A stretch of DNA of 64,000 nucleotides. It comes from Sanguibacter gelidistatuariae (GTDB taxonomy: Bacteria; Actinomycetota; Actinomycetes; Actinomycetales; Cellulomonadaceae). Below the pieces are notes generated by a model. The model was not told the origin of the DNA, searched no databases, and saw nothing but the letters and a program-made list of their open reading frames with translations. Position 1 is the first letter of the stretch; the number at the start of each line of letters is the position of its first letter. Where the stretch lies: assembly GCF_900096585.1 (NCBI RefSeq), contig NZ_FMYH01000001.1, positions 1-64,000 of the forward strand. The letters run 5' to 3'. Below are positions 63,728 through 64,000 of this stretch, one piece after another. Made by a program: the position numbers and the translations under genes.

Positions 63728-63792
63728 TCGATAGGTGTCCGATCTCCGCCCCATTCTCGAGTCAGACAGGGCGAAAATCGGACACCTATCGA
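63728..63792 (-). terminator. Long palindrome between convergent genes
   Basis: Arms TCGATAGGTGTCCGAT and ATCGGACACCTATCGA pair perfectly over 16 bp, then GCCC/GGGC after four mismatched bases, around a loop of about 17 nt. Sequence differs from the 7967 and 18734 palindromes. Seen from the minus-strand gene, the order is again stop codon, C-rich tract (63793-63870), palindrome. It probably ends transcripts from both sides. Confidence 0.65.
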
Positions 63793-63870
63793 AATGAGGT
63801 GGGGGGTTCAGGGTCAGGGGCGGGCGGGCGGGCGGGGGGCGGGCAGGCGGGGGCGGGCGGGGGGGCGGGG

Positions 63871-64000
63871 TCAGAGGCGGCGGAGCTTGTCTGGGTCGGG
63901 TTGCTTGATCTCTTCCCAGCCGCGGCGCTTCTTGCGGGAGCCGGTGCGGTCGTCGCGCGAGCGGTACACGATGTAGGGCCGCACGAGGTAGCCGACCGGG
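63871..64000 (-). CDS. C-terminal end of an unidentified gene
   Basis: The last 42 codons of a gene that enters from the right edge and stops with TGA at 63871-63873. The visible end reads VGYLVRPYIVYRSRDDRTGS followed by a basic RKKRRGWEEIKQPDPDKLRRL tail. A hydrophobic-aromatic segment before a basic tail would fit a membrane protein ending in the cytoplasm. I do not recognise the family. A tract of almost pure C (minus strand) follows the stop. Confidence 0.6.
   Translation of the reverse strand, partial: PVGYLVRPYIVYRSRDDRTGSRKKRRGWEEIKQPDPDKLRRL

Noticed and set aside
63800-63870. G-rich tract as a coding extension of the GNAT or last gene
   Set aside because: It lies beyond the stop codons of both flanking genes and is a simple G/C tract.

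Overview
The window is about 64 kb of very GC-rich chromosomal DNA from an actinomycete. I infer the order Micrococcales, with a Cellulomonadaceae/Sanguibacteraceae-like relative most likely; no rRNA or other marker gene is present to prove it. Support comes from the strong G/C bias at third codon positions, the dnaX-recR-DUF5063 and lysC-asd order, the dnaK-grpE-dnaJ-hspR operon with HAIR operators, an F420-type LLM oxidoreductase and the abundance of leaderless promoters (TANNNT followed 6-7 nt later by ATG/GTG).

Layout. 1-430: the end of an ISL3-type insertion sequence that has cut an SLC13-type anion permease. 628-2976: an AraC-type regulator, then a type I DAHP synthase behind an aromatic (WYW) leader peptide and attenuator-like hairpins. 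3001-7940: a small accessory island with a truncated XRE regulator fused at a deletion junction to a decayed gene, two further tandem paralogues of that gene (DUF6398-type), and a HEPN/nucleotidyltransferase toxin-antitoxin pair with its own palindromic operator. 8050-16606: housekeeping genes asd, lysC, an ABC-2-type exporter pair, DUF5063, recR and dnaX. 16746-20050: the metQ-metN-metI methionine importer behind a Cys/Met-rich leader peptide. 20186-20603: SRP RNA and tRNA-Ser(GGA). 20767-23103: a four-gene cluster with YbaB-like, ESX/WXG-like and membrane proteins. 23176-37086: mostly core metabolism and transport (alpha/beta hydrolase, LytR_C protein, uracil permease, LLM oxidoreductase, FMN reductase, tRNA-Ser(CGA), POT transporter, sirtuin, DMT transporter, tadA, upp), ending in a winged-helix regulator preceded by a second Cys-rich leader.

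37142-43239: a very large ECF sigma factor fused to an anti-sigma-like zinc finger, a membrane segment and about 1,100 residues of DUF11-type extracellular domains. A degenerate GGDEF-like gene diverges from it and a DUF1540 protein follows. 43486-48507: a phosphotransferase, a 44-bp tandem repeat and the heat-shock operon. 48598-58728: an M20 amidohydrolase, a DUF4118 protein, cardiolipin synthase, two CNNM/CorC-type proteins, a frameshifted VOC gene, a TetR regulator and a GH3 glycosidase. 58718-61534: an NrtR-type Nudix regulator divergent from an SPFH protein plus NAD-kinase-like gene pair, with two matching palindromic operators placed on both promoters. The window ends with an epimerase, a frameshifted GNAT gene and the 3' end of an unidentified gene.

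Across the window three short leader peptides rich in the regulated type of amino acid precede amino-acid genes or a regulator. Three genes end in the same arrangement of stop codon, C-rich tract and long palindrome. The most promising little-described loci are the NrtR/SPFH/NAD-kinase-like locus, the sigma-factor fusion, and the DUF6398-type tandem family next to the HEPN/MNT pair.
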